Shown here: piece by piece, positions 1 through 9,344 of the stretch
How the letters are laid out: the number at the start of each line of letters is the position of its first letter
Position numbering within the stretch: the first letter of the stretch is position 1
NCBI GenBank assembly: GCA_023393065.1
Contig: JAEWMX010000015.1
Span: 275,293-339,292 of the forward strand
DNA: 64,000 nt
Direction: 5' to 3'
Source: Bacillota bacterium
Lineage (GTDB): Bacteria > Bacillota_I > Bacilli_A > RFN20 > CAG-826
Program-made: the position numbers and the translations under genes
Notes under the pieces: generated by a model
Databases searched by the model: none
The model's input: the letters and a program-made list of their open reading frames with translations, nothing else
What the model was told of the DNA's origin: nothing

Positions 1-1909
1 AACAATTATTGTAGATATTTGCGTAAGATCCACCCGGAGTAACGCCAGCGAATGAACCGACAAAAACCTTATCTCCGACTTGGGTGATGCCAATCGTCAT
101 CATCGCGATTGAATATGAGATAGCAATATTATAGCCTTCCAATCTTCCGACGAAACCACCGGCGTGAACTAGAGTTGCCGAACTGGCATTTAGAGTTCCG
201 CGAGAGTAACAGTCTATGATACTTCCATAGGCCATATATCCAACAAATCCACCGACATAGCTCGTCCCGGTCACATCCATCAGCGAACGCGATCTGTTTA
301 TAGCAGCGTTATTATTTTCTAATAGTCCCACAAGGCCGCCCGCATAACTTTGTTCTCCTCCCGTGACAACGAGAGTTCCTGCGGATCCGCTTTCTTCAAT
401 TGTCGTCAAACTAGACGAAGACGAAGAGACGCGACCGATCAAACCGCCGGCAATGGCGTTTTCGGCCGCTATATCGCCATTATAAGTAGAACTGGTGATT
501 TGACCACCATCGACGTGACCGATCAAACCTCCGACGCCGACGATGCCGCTTGATGAAGTAACATCGATATCAACTGTGACATGAACATTGCTAATCGCGC
601 TGTTAATCGCTTTACCGGAGAGAGCACCGATGCCTAGGCTTTCTTCAGCCGTCGATAATGTAATTGAGCCGCTGAGATTCAAATTGCTGATCGTCGCGCC
701 ATCGAGAACGCCAAAGAGACCTTGATCACTATTTGTTGTTCCTCCGATATTTAGCGCCGAGATGGCATGGCCTTTACCGTTGAAAACGCCCCGAAAATCT
801 TTAGGCAGCCAATCAGTGGTCAGAATGATGTCATTATTCAAAGAATAATTACCAGTAGCCGTCATCGCGCGAAGTTGAGCTTCTGTCGTAATTTCCAAGG
901 CCCCGATATAGACTTTGATGCTCAATTCCGAATCGTTGTGGACCTGCGAGCGAGCTTGCACTTGCAAGTAGGTATCGTTCTGCGCGAGAATCGCACCAGG
1001 AATCGCATAAGAATTATTCGATATTTCTTCGACAAATACATCGTTATGGTATATACCATAAGCCGTTGCGTGTTCAACTAAATCAAATGATAAAATGCCG
1101 CTTGCGATATCAAGATTTTGAGGAGCGGACAAGGTCAGAGGGGCGATTTGAATCGTCGCTTCGCCATATGCCGAATCAAAATACTGATCACTGCCACTGA
1201 TGGCTTTAACTTTAAATTCGATTGATCCGACGTGGTCGAAGCCGATGTTAAGTTGATTGTTGGTCGTCGATTGCGGGTCGCCATCATCGATGATTACCGA
1301 ATAAGAAACGGCATTGCTGACTGCATTCCAACTTAGAATGCCGTTTTCATAAGTGATGCTGCTCGGCGCTTGCAAAGCCACTTTAAACCAGATGCTCGGT
1401 GAGAAATCGCTCGAGATAACGAATCCATCTTCGCTTCCGGTAGCCAAAATTGAAACTTGGACAGGGGTGGAAGACACTATTTCGTACTGTGTGTCCGTCG
1501 CTGCATTTTCGATGGTGCCGACTTTAACGACATATCCCGCGGCGTACTCAACTTCGTCCCATCTCACGTATTCGCCATCTTGACGAACATTCGCTGGAGC
1601 CTCGAGCGTCAAATACACATCGACAGATAAAACGGGGCTGTAATCGGATAAATTCGTGCCTGCTAAGGCGGCGACTTTAAAAGTCGTCGGACCAAAATAC
1701 TGATTGGGGAGAACGAGTTGATTATCATCGGTGTCAATCGTATCTTCTTCGTTGATGAGGACGCGATATGAAGTCGCATTGCGCACCTCGTTCCAAGACA
1801 ATGTGCGATCATTTAAAGCGAGTCCCGTCGGCGCGCTCACCCCCCCGCATCCGGAAAGGAGCATGACGCCGAGAATTGAAGCTAAGATAAGATTCAGTTT
1901 CGTTTTCAT
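1..1909 (-). CDS. Surface lipoprotein with Ig/Fn3-like and GLUG repeats (3' end beyond window)
   Basis: An open frame of 636 codons runs from an ATG at 1909 to the window edge with no stop, so the C-terminus is missing. The start has a strong AAGGAGATAATT ribosome site. The N-terminus is a lipoprotein signal (LLSGC, Cys at about residue 21). Residues of about 22-335 form three or four repeated beta-sandwich units of Fn3/Ig type, each with an SW(N/D)xVxxAxxY-like pattern. From about residue 370 there are GLUG-type repeats (GGLIGHV, GGLIGRV, GGLVGLL, GGFVGYM), which are known from bacterial surface and adhesion proteins as beta-helix-like repeats. It lies 11 bp after the secreted GH130 gene and is probably the last visible gene of the mannoside operon. 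A role in glycan or surface binding is inference. Confidence 0.85.
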   Translation of the reverse strand, partial: MKTKLNLILASILGVMLLSGCGGVSAPTGLALNDRTLSWNEVRNATSYRVLINEEDTIDTDDNQLVLPNQYFGPTTFKVAALAGTNLSDYSPVLSVDVYLTLEAPANVRQDGEYVRWDEVEYAAGYVVKVGTIENAATDTQYEIVSSTPVQVSILATGSEDGFVISSDFSPSIWFKVALQAPSSITYENGILSWNAVSNAVSYSVIIDDGDPQSTTNNQLNIGFDHVGSIEFKVKAISGSDQYFDSAYGEATIQIAPLTLSAPQNLDIASGILSFDLVEHATAYGIYHNDVFVEEISNNSYAIPGAILAQNDTYLQVQARSQVHNDSELSIKVYIGALEITTEAQLRAMTATGNYSLNNDIILTTDWLPKDFRGVFNGKGHAISALNIGGTTNSDQGLFGVLDGATISNLNLSGSITLSTAEESLGIGALSGKAINSAISNVHVTVDIDVTSSSGIVGVGGLIGHVDGGQITSSTYNGDIAAENAIAGGLIGRVSSSSSSLTTIEESGSAGTLVVTGGEQSYAGGLVGLLENNNAAINRSRSLMDVTGTSYVGGFVGYMAYGSIIDCYSRGTLNASSATLVHAGGFVGRLEGYNIAISYSIAMMTIGITQVGDKVFVGSFAGVTPGGSYANIYNNC

Positions 1910-1920
1910 AATTATCTCCT

Positions 1921-4416
1921 TTAGTAAACCGACGGATTAACGACAAGATAACTTGACGGGTTATTAATCATCTCTTCGGTTTCGGCATCGCGGACATAGC
2001 TTGTTACATAGTAATCAAAAGGTAAATCGGGAACGGTTTCTATATCAAGGCTCACACTCATGTCTTGTCCGCGGCTGTATTTACCCAGTTCGAGATGGGA
2101 GAAGTGCTTGACATCATAGCTCTGGCTGACGCTATGAATTTTATAGCCGCTTAAGTCATAGACATCGAGAACGTATTCGACTGCATAATCGGTCTTATCG
2201 CCATCGTATTTCTTGTTTAGGGCTTGTGTCGAAGCCGTCAGCGTTTGTCCGTCATAATCGAAGTTTGACGCTCCGGCCGAGAAATCAGCGCGGGCCATCG
2301 CGAGTCCGACATACATGTCACCCGCTCCATAATACAAATGCCATGTGTTTCCGACGCGAATCATGCTGTCAGCGAACATACACTTGATGAATAGACCATA
2401 ATCGATTTTATTAGTGTCGGTCGGATACATCGTCGGCTCGTCTAAATCCATTCTGACATTTGTTAATTCAAAGGGATTGGACTTGGTCGTTTTTAGAGCT
2501 CCAAGAGCGTAGAACCAGCCGCTGGCATTGGCTTGTTGATACTGAATGTTTTCATCACTTAACCGGCCACCGCCGTACATCAAATAAATATCTTGATCGT
2601 CGGGGCCATAAATATTGGTCAAGGCCATGCACGATTCATTGCCATGAGTTATGTCTTCGATATCGTTGCTGCCAAGTCCGGTGTAGGCAATATCGACAAT
2701 ATCGTTTTCGGCAATCGAAAGTACATCAGTCGTGAAGCCGATCTTCGTATATCCACCATCCTTCATGTAGATCATGTAGACTTGACCATGTTTGCCAGGA
2801 CGAGGATCATTGATCTTGACGGCATTGCCTTCAGGATCGGTAATAAAGGTTCCGGACTTATAACTGCCGTTGTAATCAGGTGCCAAACGCCCGACTTTGT
2901 TAAAGTTGACAAAGTCATGAGTGTAGATGATGCCTTCTCGCGTCTTATCGTTATCATACATCGTAAATGTGATGTAATAAGTGGTTTGGCCGCCTCGATT
3001 CGGATCATTTTCGATTTTAAACATGCGTGGGTCTTCTAGACCACCGCCTTTTTCGTCATTGGTCGTAGGCCAGGCAATAGGGTTATTTTCGCCTCTTTCA
3101 AAGTGAATACCATTGTAAGAATAGGCGTAAGAAAGCGTCGACATGTGCCCCAGTTCATATTTGTCGCCGAAGTAATGATGGAAGTTATCAGGGAGTTCAC
3201 TGCGATAAATCATGTGGAATATTTCCCGCTCTTCATCATAGATGACGGCAGGATTGTATGTCGCATAAGATTCAAAACCGGGAATATCGCCATCAGCGAT
3301 GCTTTCAAGGTTGGTCACAACTCCATCCGCGGAATTTGGATAGCCGTGAGGAGCAATGATCAAACCGCCTTCATAGAGGGTGATGTTGCTCATCGCCGTC
3401 CAGGCCGGGCTATTTTTGGAGTATTCCATCTTGTGGCCGACCGGAACCGCAAAGATGTCGTCCCATTTAAAAAGTTCAAAAGAGTAAATTGAGAAAGTTG
3501 ATTCCCATGGGTACCGACCGGTTTTTTTCGTCGCTTCGCTCGTCTCACGCTGCACTAATTCGACTTTCACGTAACGGGTTTGTTTAGCGCTTCCCAACTT
3601 GAGAAAGTCGACCTCGCCGAGCCCGGCTTCCGAACCGGTCGCGTACTGCCAACCAGAATCACTTCTTGCGGGCGCTGTTTCACCAGCATCAGCGTGTATG
3701 TAGATTTTAAATATGCGAGCGAAGGAAACTTCCCAGCGAAATTTGACTAAATCAAACGCTTTAACCTCGCCGAGGTCGACGAGAAAATATTGATTGTCAC
3801 CGGCGCTGTTATTCGACGCCCACCGAGTATTAGCGAGGTTATCGACCATCATACTTTTATTCAGAGCTGTTTCATTTTCGTTAGATGACACCTCGAGGAC
3901 TTGGCTTCCGTATGTCAAACTGCGCGGACCATACACTTCAAAGGACCAGAATGAATAGCCGTAACCGGTCGCCCGATCGACTCCTTCAAAACGCACATAT
4001 TCAGCTTCAATCCACTGTGGAAAGATGATTTCATCAGTTTTTGCGTCGGTTTTTTGCACCCTAGCGACGACGGTCCAATCTAAGGCGTCGTTTGAAAGGA
4101 GTATTTTGTAATCTGCGGCATATGCCGCTTCCCAAGCGATGACCACCTTGCCGATTTTCTCTCGCGAACCGAGGTTTATGTAGAAGAAGACATCGTCGCT
4201 TTCAATTGAAGCGTAGCGCGTATCGCTTCGGCCATCGACGGCATGCGTATTAGCGTGGTTATCGGTATAAGGGCTGGAGACGACGCGCCGGTCAAAGGCT
4301 AAATCGACGCCGTATTCGCGCTCTTCGGCCCCGACTGACTGTATCGAAAAACTAGTCGCCGGTATGATAAGCGCCAGCAAAGAGCCGACCACCGTCACAA
4401 TCTTTCGCATTTTCAT
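1921..4416 (-). CDS. Secreted GH130 mannoside-active enzyme with two F5/8 type C (discoidin) domains
   Basis: 831 residues with a signal peptide (cleavage probably after VGA near residue 30) and no lipobox. Two discoidin/F5-8C-like modules follow (about 40-165 and 170-315; NHANTHAVDGRSDTRYAS and NLANTRWASN are typical). Then comes a five-bladed GH130 catalytic domain (about 316-700) with the signature GLEDPR near residue 458, and a beta-sandwich tail (about 715-831). GH130 enzymes cleave beta-mannosides by phosphorolysis or hydrolysis. Because this one is extracellular, where phosphate transfer would waste the sugar phosphate, a hydrolase acting on terminal beta-mannose is the better guess. 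The start is set by an AAGGAGGAACAAAG ribosome site. It lies 12 bp after the GH125 gene. Confidence 0.88.
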   Translation of the reverse strand: MKMRKIVTVVGSLLALIIPATSFSIQSVGAEEREYGVDLAFDRRVVSSPYTDNHANTHAVDGRSDTRYASIESDDVFFYINLGSREKIGKVVIAWEAAYAADYKILLSNDALDWTVVARVQKTDAKTDEIIFPQWIEAEYVRFEGVDRATGYGYSFWSFEVYGPRSLTYGSQVLEVSSNENETALNKSMMVDNLANTRWASNNSAGDNQYFLVDLGEVKAFDLVKFRWEVSFARIFKIYIHADAGETAPARSDSGWQYATGSEAGLGEVDFLKLGSAKQTRYVKVELVQRETSEATKKTGRYPWESTFSIYSFELFKWDDIFAVPVGHKMEYSKNSPAWTAMSNITLYEGGLIIAPHGYPNSADGVVTNLESIADGDIPGFESYATYNPAVIYDEEREIFHMIYRSELPDNFHHYFGDKYELGHMSTLSYAYSYNGIHFERGENNPIAWPTTNDEKGGGLEDPRMFKIENDPNRGGQTTYYITFTMYDNDKTREGIIYTHDFVNFNKVGRLAPDYNGSYKSGTFITDPEGNAVKINDPRPGKHGQVYMIYMKDGGYTKIGFTTDVLSIAENDIVDIAYTGLGSNDIEDITHGNESCMALTNIYGPDDQDIYLMYGGGRLSDENIQYQQANASGWFYALGALKTTKSNPFELTNVRMDLDEPTMYPTDTNKIDYGLFIKCMFADSMIRVGNTWHLYYGAGDMYVGLAMARADFSAGASNFDYDGQTLTASTQALNKKYDGDKTDYAVEYVLDVYDLSGYKIHSVSQSYDVKHFSHLELGKYSRGQDMSVSLDIETVPDLPFDYYVTSYVRDAETEEMINNPSSYLVVNPSVY

Positions 4417-4428
4417 CTTTGTTCCTCC

Positions 4429-6975
4429 TTATGACACCGAGTAGAAGTGTCTTTGCATATACAACTCAGCGAACAGTGCACAAGGCCACGTAAAGTAATC
4501 GCGGCTGAAGTCGCTGGGATTATTGGCGTTTACGGCTTCGTGCATCACATAGTACGAACCGCTGAGATTAATCATATATTGAATGCACATATCAATTTCC
4601 GCTTGGCTTTGACTGGTAAGGCCTTGCATTGCCAAAGACATCGGCCAAATGACCGGATAATCCTTATGAGGATTAGGCTGTCCGGAAATCGAATCGTGAG
4701 GATCGCCGATTCCGCTAGCATATGTGCCGACGTAATAATATGGATTGTCATCACTTAGGACAAAATCGCGCGTGTTGAGATAGGTCTCGTCGTCATTTGC
4801 GCAGTAGCCGAGCCACGGTGCGGAGATGAGACTTGGAATATTTGCAGCATCCATCAATAACTTCCCTGACGCGCTATTTGCATCGCTAGTCATGCCATTG
4901 ACTTCAAAGGCATACATTTTTCCATAAGTCGGATGATTGTAGACTCCGTATGTTTCAATCGCTAGACGAACGCCGTCGGCTAGGGTTTGGGCTTGGCTGG
5001 CGAGCGCCGAATCGAGTCCGAGTTCGCTTAAGAGCAAATTCATTTTTTCCATAATTGAAACAGCAAACATATTTCCGGGAATAAAAAACTTATAATACGT
5101 GACATCATCACTCGGGCGATAACCGCTCCAAATTAATCCCGAAGCGCCGTTAAACGAGGGTGAATCCTTGCCGAAATCAGCTGCGTGGATTTCGTAATTG
5201 TCATCGCTGTGATTTCGCTCGCTCTGCAGCGTCAGCAGCGCTTTGCGAAGCGACATTAAGAAGAAAGCATCAAAAATCGAGTCGTCTCCGGTAATCTCGT
5301 AGTATTTATCGGCGAGCCAAAATGGATAGATGAGCGAATCGATTTCAAACTTTCGTTCAAAAACGCTCCCGTCATTCTTAAAGGCATTAGCGTACGGATC
5401 GCGGCGAATGAATTCTAATTGCTTTAGCAAAATACCGCGAACCATCATTTTAACCTCGCTATCTTCATTCATATAGCGCAGGTAAGGTAGCACTTGGGCG
5501 CTTGAATCGCGAAGCCACATGGCGTCGATGTCGCCGGTCGTCACATATGTCGTACCGTTATTGTTATAGTGCAAGACGCTCGGCCAACTGCCTCTGCTGT
5601 TGACGATGCCGTCGATCGTCGCGTAAAAATTCTTTTCAAAAGTTATTCGCTCTTGATTATTGCTGATCCCTTGAATGTGAGGGTTAATCAACTCTCGCAT
5701 CGCATCATAAGTCGGAGCTTGGTTGACTGGGACTAATAAATCGTAAGCGATTTCGTCATTGACGTTCGGAAGCGTTTGGAGGTAGGTGTCGATTTGTTCA
5801 ATCGTCAAAAGGCCCCAATCGCCTCGCGAGTTATCGACAAATTCTAAATATAGAGCTTGACCGCTATAACGCGATAAATCAACGAAGTAAAGATGCGTAT
5901 TTTCTTCATCAGCATCTTTCCACCGATCGCTATAAGTGCGGAATATTTCCTGATTTGTGTTTACGGCTTTAATCGACATATAAGTAACTTGGCGATACTT
6001 TGTCGCGCCGAGCCGGAACTTCAACAAATTAACTCCACCGACCACAAAGGCTGATGAGCGAAGGACGCCGACTTTCGTTTCGTCACTGCGATTTGAAAGG
6101 CGTTTGTTTGCATTAATGTGGCTATCTCTAAAGACTCCCTCTTCGCCGATAATCATCCAACTTTCCAAGGTCGAAGAAGCGAAGTCTTGATTGGCTAAGT
6201 CGTTCGGCAAAGAGCTCAATTCGCCAAAAACCGGATTGATATCATAGGCCTCATTCGTCCCGGTTAATTCCGGCGTTTCAGCATAATATGTCACGATGGC
6301 GTCAACTGAAAGATAGCCGTGATTATCGGTTGACTGATCAGTTAGCATAATGTACACCGACGCATCGATCAAATCGCTGATGTCGGCATAATATGGGACG
6401 AGATTCTCAACGAAATAATCGCCTCCTTGGCTTAAGTAATTCGGATTATTAAATAGGCGATTCGCGTATCGCTTCATCTCGTGATGGCTCGTCGCGTCAA
6501 AAACCGACAAATACGTCAAGCCGGAATTGAGACCACCGCCTAAGTAAAAGGTGATAACGCCACTCCCCCCGACCTTAAATGTTTCGGAGCGAAGCCGACC
6601 CTCATAGCCATCGCGACCAGGAATGTCGCGACCTTTAAAGAAGTATTCCCCTTGTTTTCCATAGCTAATCGTTTCGTTAACCATTGTCTCAGAGCTGATT
6701 CCTTCATCGCTAAAAGCCTCTCCGGAGACAATTTCCCAGCCGCTTAAATCACCGGTTTCAAATCCGCCGTTGGCGATTAGATATTCGCTCGGGTCAGGTT
6801 CTGTGGAACTAGTCGTACTTTCTGATGTCGAGGTATCAGTTGTCGTCGACGTATCCGTCAAAGAAGACGAGTCAACGGGTTCACAGCTGGCTAACATGAT
6901 TGAAAAAAGCAAACCAAAAACCGGTAAAAACTTAATAATAAGTGCCTTTTTGCTGGTTTTTAAGTCAAAAATCAT
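4429..6975 (-). CDS. GH125 exo-alpha-1,6-mannosidase lipoprotein with two N-terminal modules
   Basis: 848 residues. The lipobox LASC near residue 30 is followed by a Ser/Thr linker, so the enzyme is displayed on the outer membrane face. Two copies of an NGGFETGDLSGW-type module (about 65-235 and 245-405) precede a GH125 domain (about 415-848), recognised by GDIDAMWLRDSSAQ near residue 481. GH125 members are inverting exo-alpha-1,6-mannosidases that trim high-mannose N-glycans and yeast-type mannan. The modules are homologous to those of the neighbouring lipoprotein at 6987-8405 and presumably bind sugar. Ribosome site GGAGGAAAAGCG. Gaps to both neighbours are about 12 bp, consistent with one operon. 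Confidence 0.93.
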   Translation of the reverse strand: MIFDLKTSKKALIIKFLPVFGLLFSIMLASCEPVDSSSLTDTSTTTDTSTSESTTSSTEPDPSEYLIANGGFETGDLSGWEIVSGEAFSDEGISSETMVNETISYGKQGEYFFKGRDIPGRDGYEGRLRSETFKVGGSGVITFYLGGGLNSGLTYLSVFDATSHHEMKRYANRLFNNPNYLSQGGDYFVENLVPYYADISDLIDASVYIMLTDQSTDNHGYLSVDAIVTYYAETPELTGTNEAYDINPVFGELSSLPNDLANQDFASSTLESWMIIGEEGVFRDSHINANKRLSNRSDETKVGVLRSSAFVVGGVNLLKFRLGATKYRQVTYMSIKAVNTNQEIFRTYSDRWKDADEENTHLYFVDLSRYSGQALYLEFVDNSRGDWGLLTIEQIDTYLQTLPNVNDEIAYDLLVPVNQAPTYDAMRELINPHIQGISNNQERITFEKNFYATIDGIVNSRGSWPSVLHYNNNGTTYVTTGDIDAMWLRDSSAQVLPYLRYMNEDSEVKMMVRGILLKQLEFIRRDPYANAFKNDGSVFERKFEIDSLIYPFWLADKYYEITGDDSIFDAFFLMSLRKALLTLQSERNHSDDNYEIHAADFGKDSPSFNGASGLIWSGYRPSDDVTYYKFFIPGNMFAVSIMEKMNLLLSELGLDSALASQAQTLADGVRLAIETYGVYNHPTYGKMYAFEVNGMTSDANSASGKLLMDAANIPSLISAPWLGYCANDDETYLNTRDFVLSDDNPYYYVGTYASGIGDPHDSISGQPNPHKDYPVIWPMSLAMQGLTSQSQAEIDMCIQYMINLSGSYYVMHEAVNANNPSDFSRDYFTWPCALFAELYMQRHFYSVS

Positions 6976-6986
6976 CGCTTTTCCTC

Positions 6987-8405
6987 CTAATCATTTAAAT
7001 CGCGCGCCATTTCTAAAAATGTGAAATTTGGCTTCTCTTCATAATAAGTAATGATGTTATCAACGAAAATGGTATCCCAACTTCCCATGGCATTATCGAC
7101 GATTTCAAAATACATGACATGACCGAGATAGTCCGCTAAATCAACAAAATATTTAATCATCTCGTTGCCGTTATGCCGATTGTTAGCAAAGCGGATTATT
7201 TCTTGATTGGTTCCTCTTTCTTTAATGCTTACAAAAGTATCCTTATCAAAGCGGGTTCCTTGCGCCGCGCCGAGTTCAAGAGAGATGATTCCGCTGCCAT
7301 CGACGCGGAAAAATGATGAGCGAATCAAACCGCGCGAGCTATCGCCGCCGCTATTGCTTTTGAGCTTGCCTTCATGAATGCGCCACGTATCGCTTGTGGA
7401 ATCGGCTTTCTGCCAACCTGAAGCTTCAGAAATCTGCCAATGATTCATGCCGTCGTCAAAATATCCATTCGCCAGTTGATTGGGAGCATAACCCAATCCG
7501 GCTCCCGGCTTGATATCAATCGCCTCAGTCGTACCGACGAGCGGGGTTTCTAAGTAACTCTCAAAAGCATCGAAGGTCGCAAAATCCCAATCGCGACCGC
7601 CGAGGTCAATGATTTCTAGATGCATCTCTTGGCCGATATGGGCTGATAAATCAGCTTGGTACCGATGGAGGCTAGCATTATTCAAGGCGAGTACATCTTT
7701 ATCAAAGAGCGAATTGCCATAGCGAGCGATCTCGCTTCCGGTTTGTCTGTCGATAACGCGTATGTACACGAGGTCGGAATTCTTGCTCGCTCCTAATTTA
7801 AATGAGATGTATCCGCTTCCTCCCAACACAAAATCTGAGGAGATGAGACGGCCCAGTTTTTCTTCGAATGCGATTTTCGTATTGCTGCTTGGCATGCCAC
7901 ATACATAATTGCCTTCGCCACCGTAAAGGGACCCAGTGCTAAGAATTTCGCCATTTGCGACGATGGCGCTATTAGTAAAAGCCATCAAATTGCTCTCACC
8001 TTTGAACACGGTGTTGCTTTCCCAACCGAATAAATCGCCAGTTTCAAAACTGCCGTTGATTAAGCGATACTCATTATTTTTATCAAGAACGGTCAGTGTC
8101 ACCATTTCGCTTCGATTGGCGAACCAAGCTGTAAAATCATAATTTCCTGGCGTGAGATTAACTAGATAATTCTTCTTGATTGTCAATAACGAACTCGTAA
8201 TTTCGTAATCGCCGTCCGCGATATTGTGACCTTCGAGATGCGAAAATGATTGGCCATCGCGAGTGAGCTCATACGAAATATCATTTAAAGCGTCGAAATC
8301 AAATTCCGAATTAATGGCCAAAATGGTCGCTTCATCACTGCAGCTCGAGGCCAGCGAAGCGATAAAGCAAAGAGTGGTTATGATGAGCGGCCATTTTTTT
8401 CTCAT
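6987..8405 (-). CDS. Lipoprotein made of a duplicated carbohydrate-binding-like module
   Basis: 472 residues with a lipobox (ASSC near residue 22). A small Ig-like domain (about 30-110) is followed by two copies of the module also fused to the GH125 enzyme (about 115-290 and 300-465). The shared pattern is NGSFETGDLxGW, then a VGGSGxIxxxLG core, then a RxxNxxF strand. There is no catalytic domain. The likely role is glycan capture on the cell surface for the adjacent mannosidases; this is inference from domain sharing and location. The ATG follows the stop of the DUF1861 gene by two bases and has only a weak ribosome site, so translation is probably coupled. Confidence 0.8.
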   Translation of the reverse strand: MRKKWPLIITTLCFIASLASSCSDEATILAINSEFDFDALNDISYELTRDGQSFSHLEGHNIADGDYEITSSLLTIKKNYLVNLTPGNYDFTAWFANRSEMVTLTVLDKNNEYRLINGSFETGDLFGWESNTVFKGESNLMAFTNSAIVANGEILSTGSLYGGEGNYVCGMPSSNTKIAFEEKLGRLISSDFVLGGSGYISFKLGASKNSDLVYIRVIDRQTGSEIARYGNSLFDKDVLALNNASLHRYQADLSAHIGQEMHLEIIDLGGRDWDFATFDAFESYLETPLVGTTEAIDIKPGAGLGYAPNQLANGYFDDGMNHWQISEASGWQKADSTSDTWRIHEGKLKSNSGGDSSRGLIRSSFFRVDGSGIISLELGAAQGTRFDKDTFVSIKERGTNQEIIRFANNRHNGNEMIKYFVDLADYLGHVMYFEIVDNAMGSWDTIFVDNIITYYEEKPNFTFLEMARDLND

Positions 8406-8407
8406 CG

Positions 8408-9340
8408 CTACTTAATCCCTTCAAGTTCTTCATATTCCAAGAACGGATCTTCAATCAAAGCCACATGGCCTTCAGCATCGGAAATACCGGTGTAAAGGCT
8501 CGCCGTTTCGTCGCCATGACGAACGATACCGCCGACGAAGATGACATCAATCAAATCTTCGCGTTTATACTCGCTAGGACCGAAGTCGCGCTTTTCGGCG
8601 AAAATCTTCATATCCGTGCGCTTGCCGGTTTTCGGATCGAGGGCAAAGGTCATCCCATAGTAGTGGCGAACATCACCGTCGCTCATGATCGCGACATGGC
8701 CTAAAACGCCCAATAAGCCATTTTTTAAAACGAGAATCTGATTGGCGCCACCCCAAACTCGATCGTCGAATAAATCTTTGATTAATGGTGATTTGTCGAT
8801 GAATTCCGTCGTGATCTCGCTGAGGCTACGAGCAGCTTGAAAACCGATTTTCCCATAGGCCGCGACACCGCCTTGCGGGCGACTCATGACATAGTACTCG
8901 TCACCTTTAGCGATGCGCACATCTTTCATCTTCAAAGGGGCGAGAATGATCTTTTTGAGGTGGTCGAAATCGGGGCCGTAGTAAAATACCGTGCGCCACG
9001 AAACGATATTTCCTCTTTCGTCAGGATATATTTCGGTTCCACCCAAGAGAATGTGGTCATCGATTAATTCGACAAATGGATCTTGAAGATTTTCAATGCG
9101 CCAGTTCGTCGCTTGAAAATCATCAGGAGCAATCTGAATGAAAATGACGCTCGTCGAAACTTCGCTTTTTCTTTTTTCGACGCGGCCAGCAATATAGGTA
9201 TTACCTTTAAAGGTAAATGCTTGTGAGATATTGTAGACATCATATCCGGGGAAACCGTGAAAACGAAGGCGCTTGGTCATCAATATCCCAGGATTTTGAC
9301 GATGTTGGTCGATATAAAATTGTAAGTTGATTTTGTTCAT
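8408..9340 (-). CDS. DUF1861-like five-bladed beta-propeller protein (GH130-related, cytoplasmic)
   Basis: About 310 residues, no signal peptide. The sequence NLQDPFVELIDD followed by LLGGTE, and the late VWGGANQ, GHVAIM and ISDAEGH blocks, match what I recall of DUF1861, a propeller family found beside mannose-processing genes in Firmicutes and distantly related to GH130. The first ATG with a ribosome site (AAGGGG overlapping the stop of the upstream permease gene) is at 9340; an ATG further upstream at 9430 would overlap that gene and is rejected. Its position between importer and glycosidases suggests intracellular action on imported mannosides, perhaps as a hydrolase or phosphorylase. The exact activity cannot be read from the sequence. 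Confidence 0.72.
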   Translation of the reverse strand: MNKINLQFYIDQHRQNPGILMTKRLRFHGFPGYDVYNISQAFTFKGNTYIAGRVEKRKSEVSTSVIFIQIAPDDFQATNWRIENLQDPFVELIDDHILLGGTEIYPDERGNIVSWRTVFYYGPDFDHLKKIILAPLKMKDVRIAKGDEYYVMSRPQGGVAAYGKIGFQAARSLSEITTEFIDKSPLIKDLFDDRVWGGANQILVLKNGLLGVLGHVAIMSDGDVRHYYGMTFALDPKTGKRTDMKIFAEKRDFGPSEYKREDLIDVIFVGGIVRHGDETASLYTGISDAEGHVALIEDPFLEYEELEGIK

Positions 9341-9344
9341 TTTT

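Noticed and set aside
1..1200. DNA-level tandem repeats or CRISPR in the GLUG region
   Set aside because: The repetition is at the protein level only; nucleotide copies are too diverged and there is no spacer structure.
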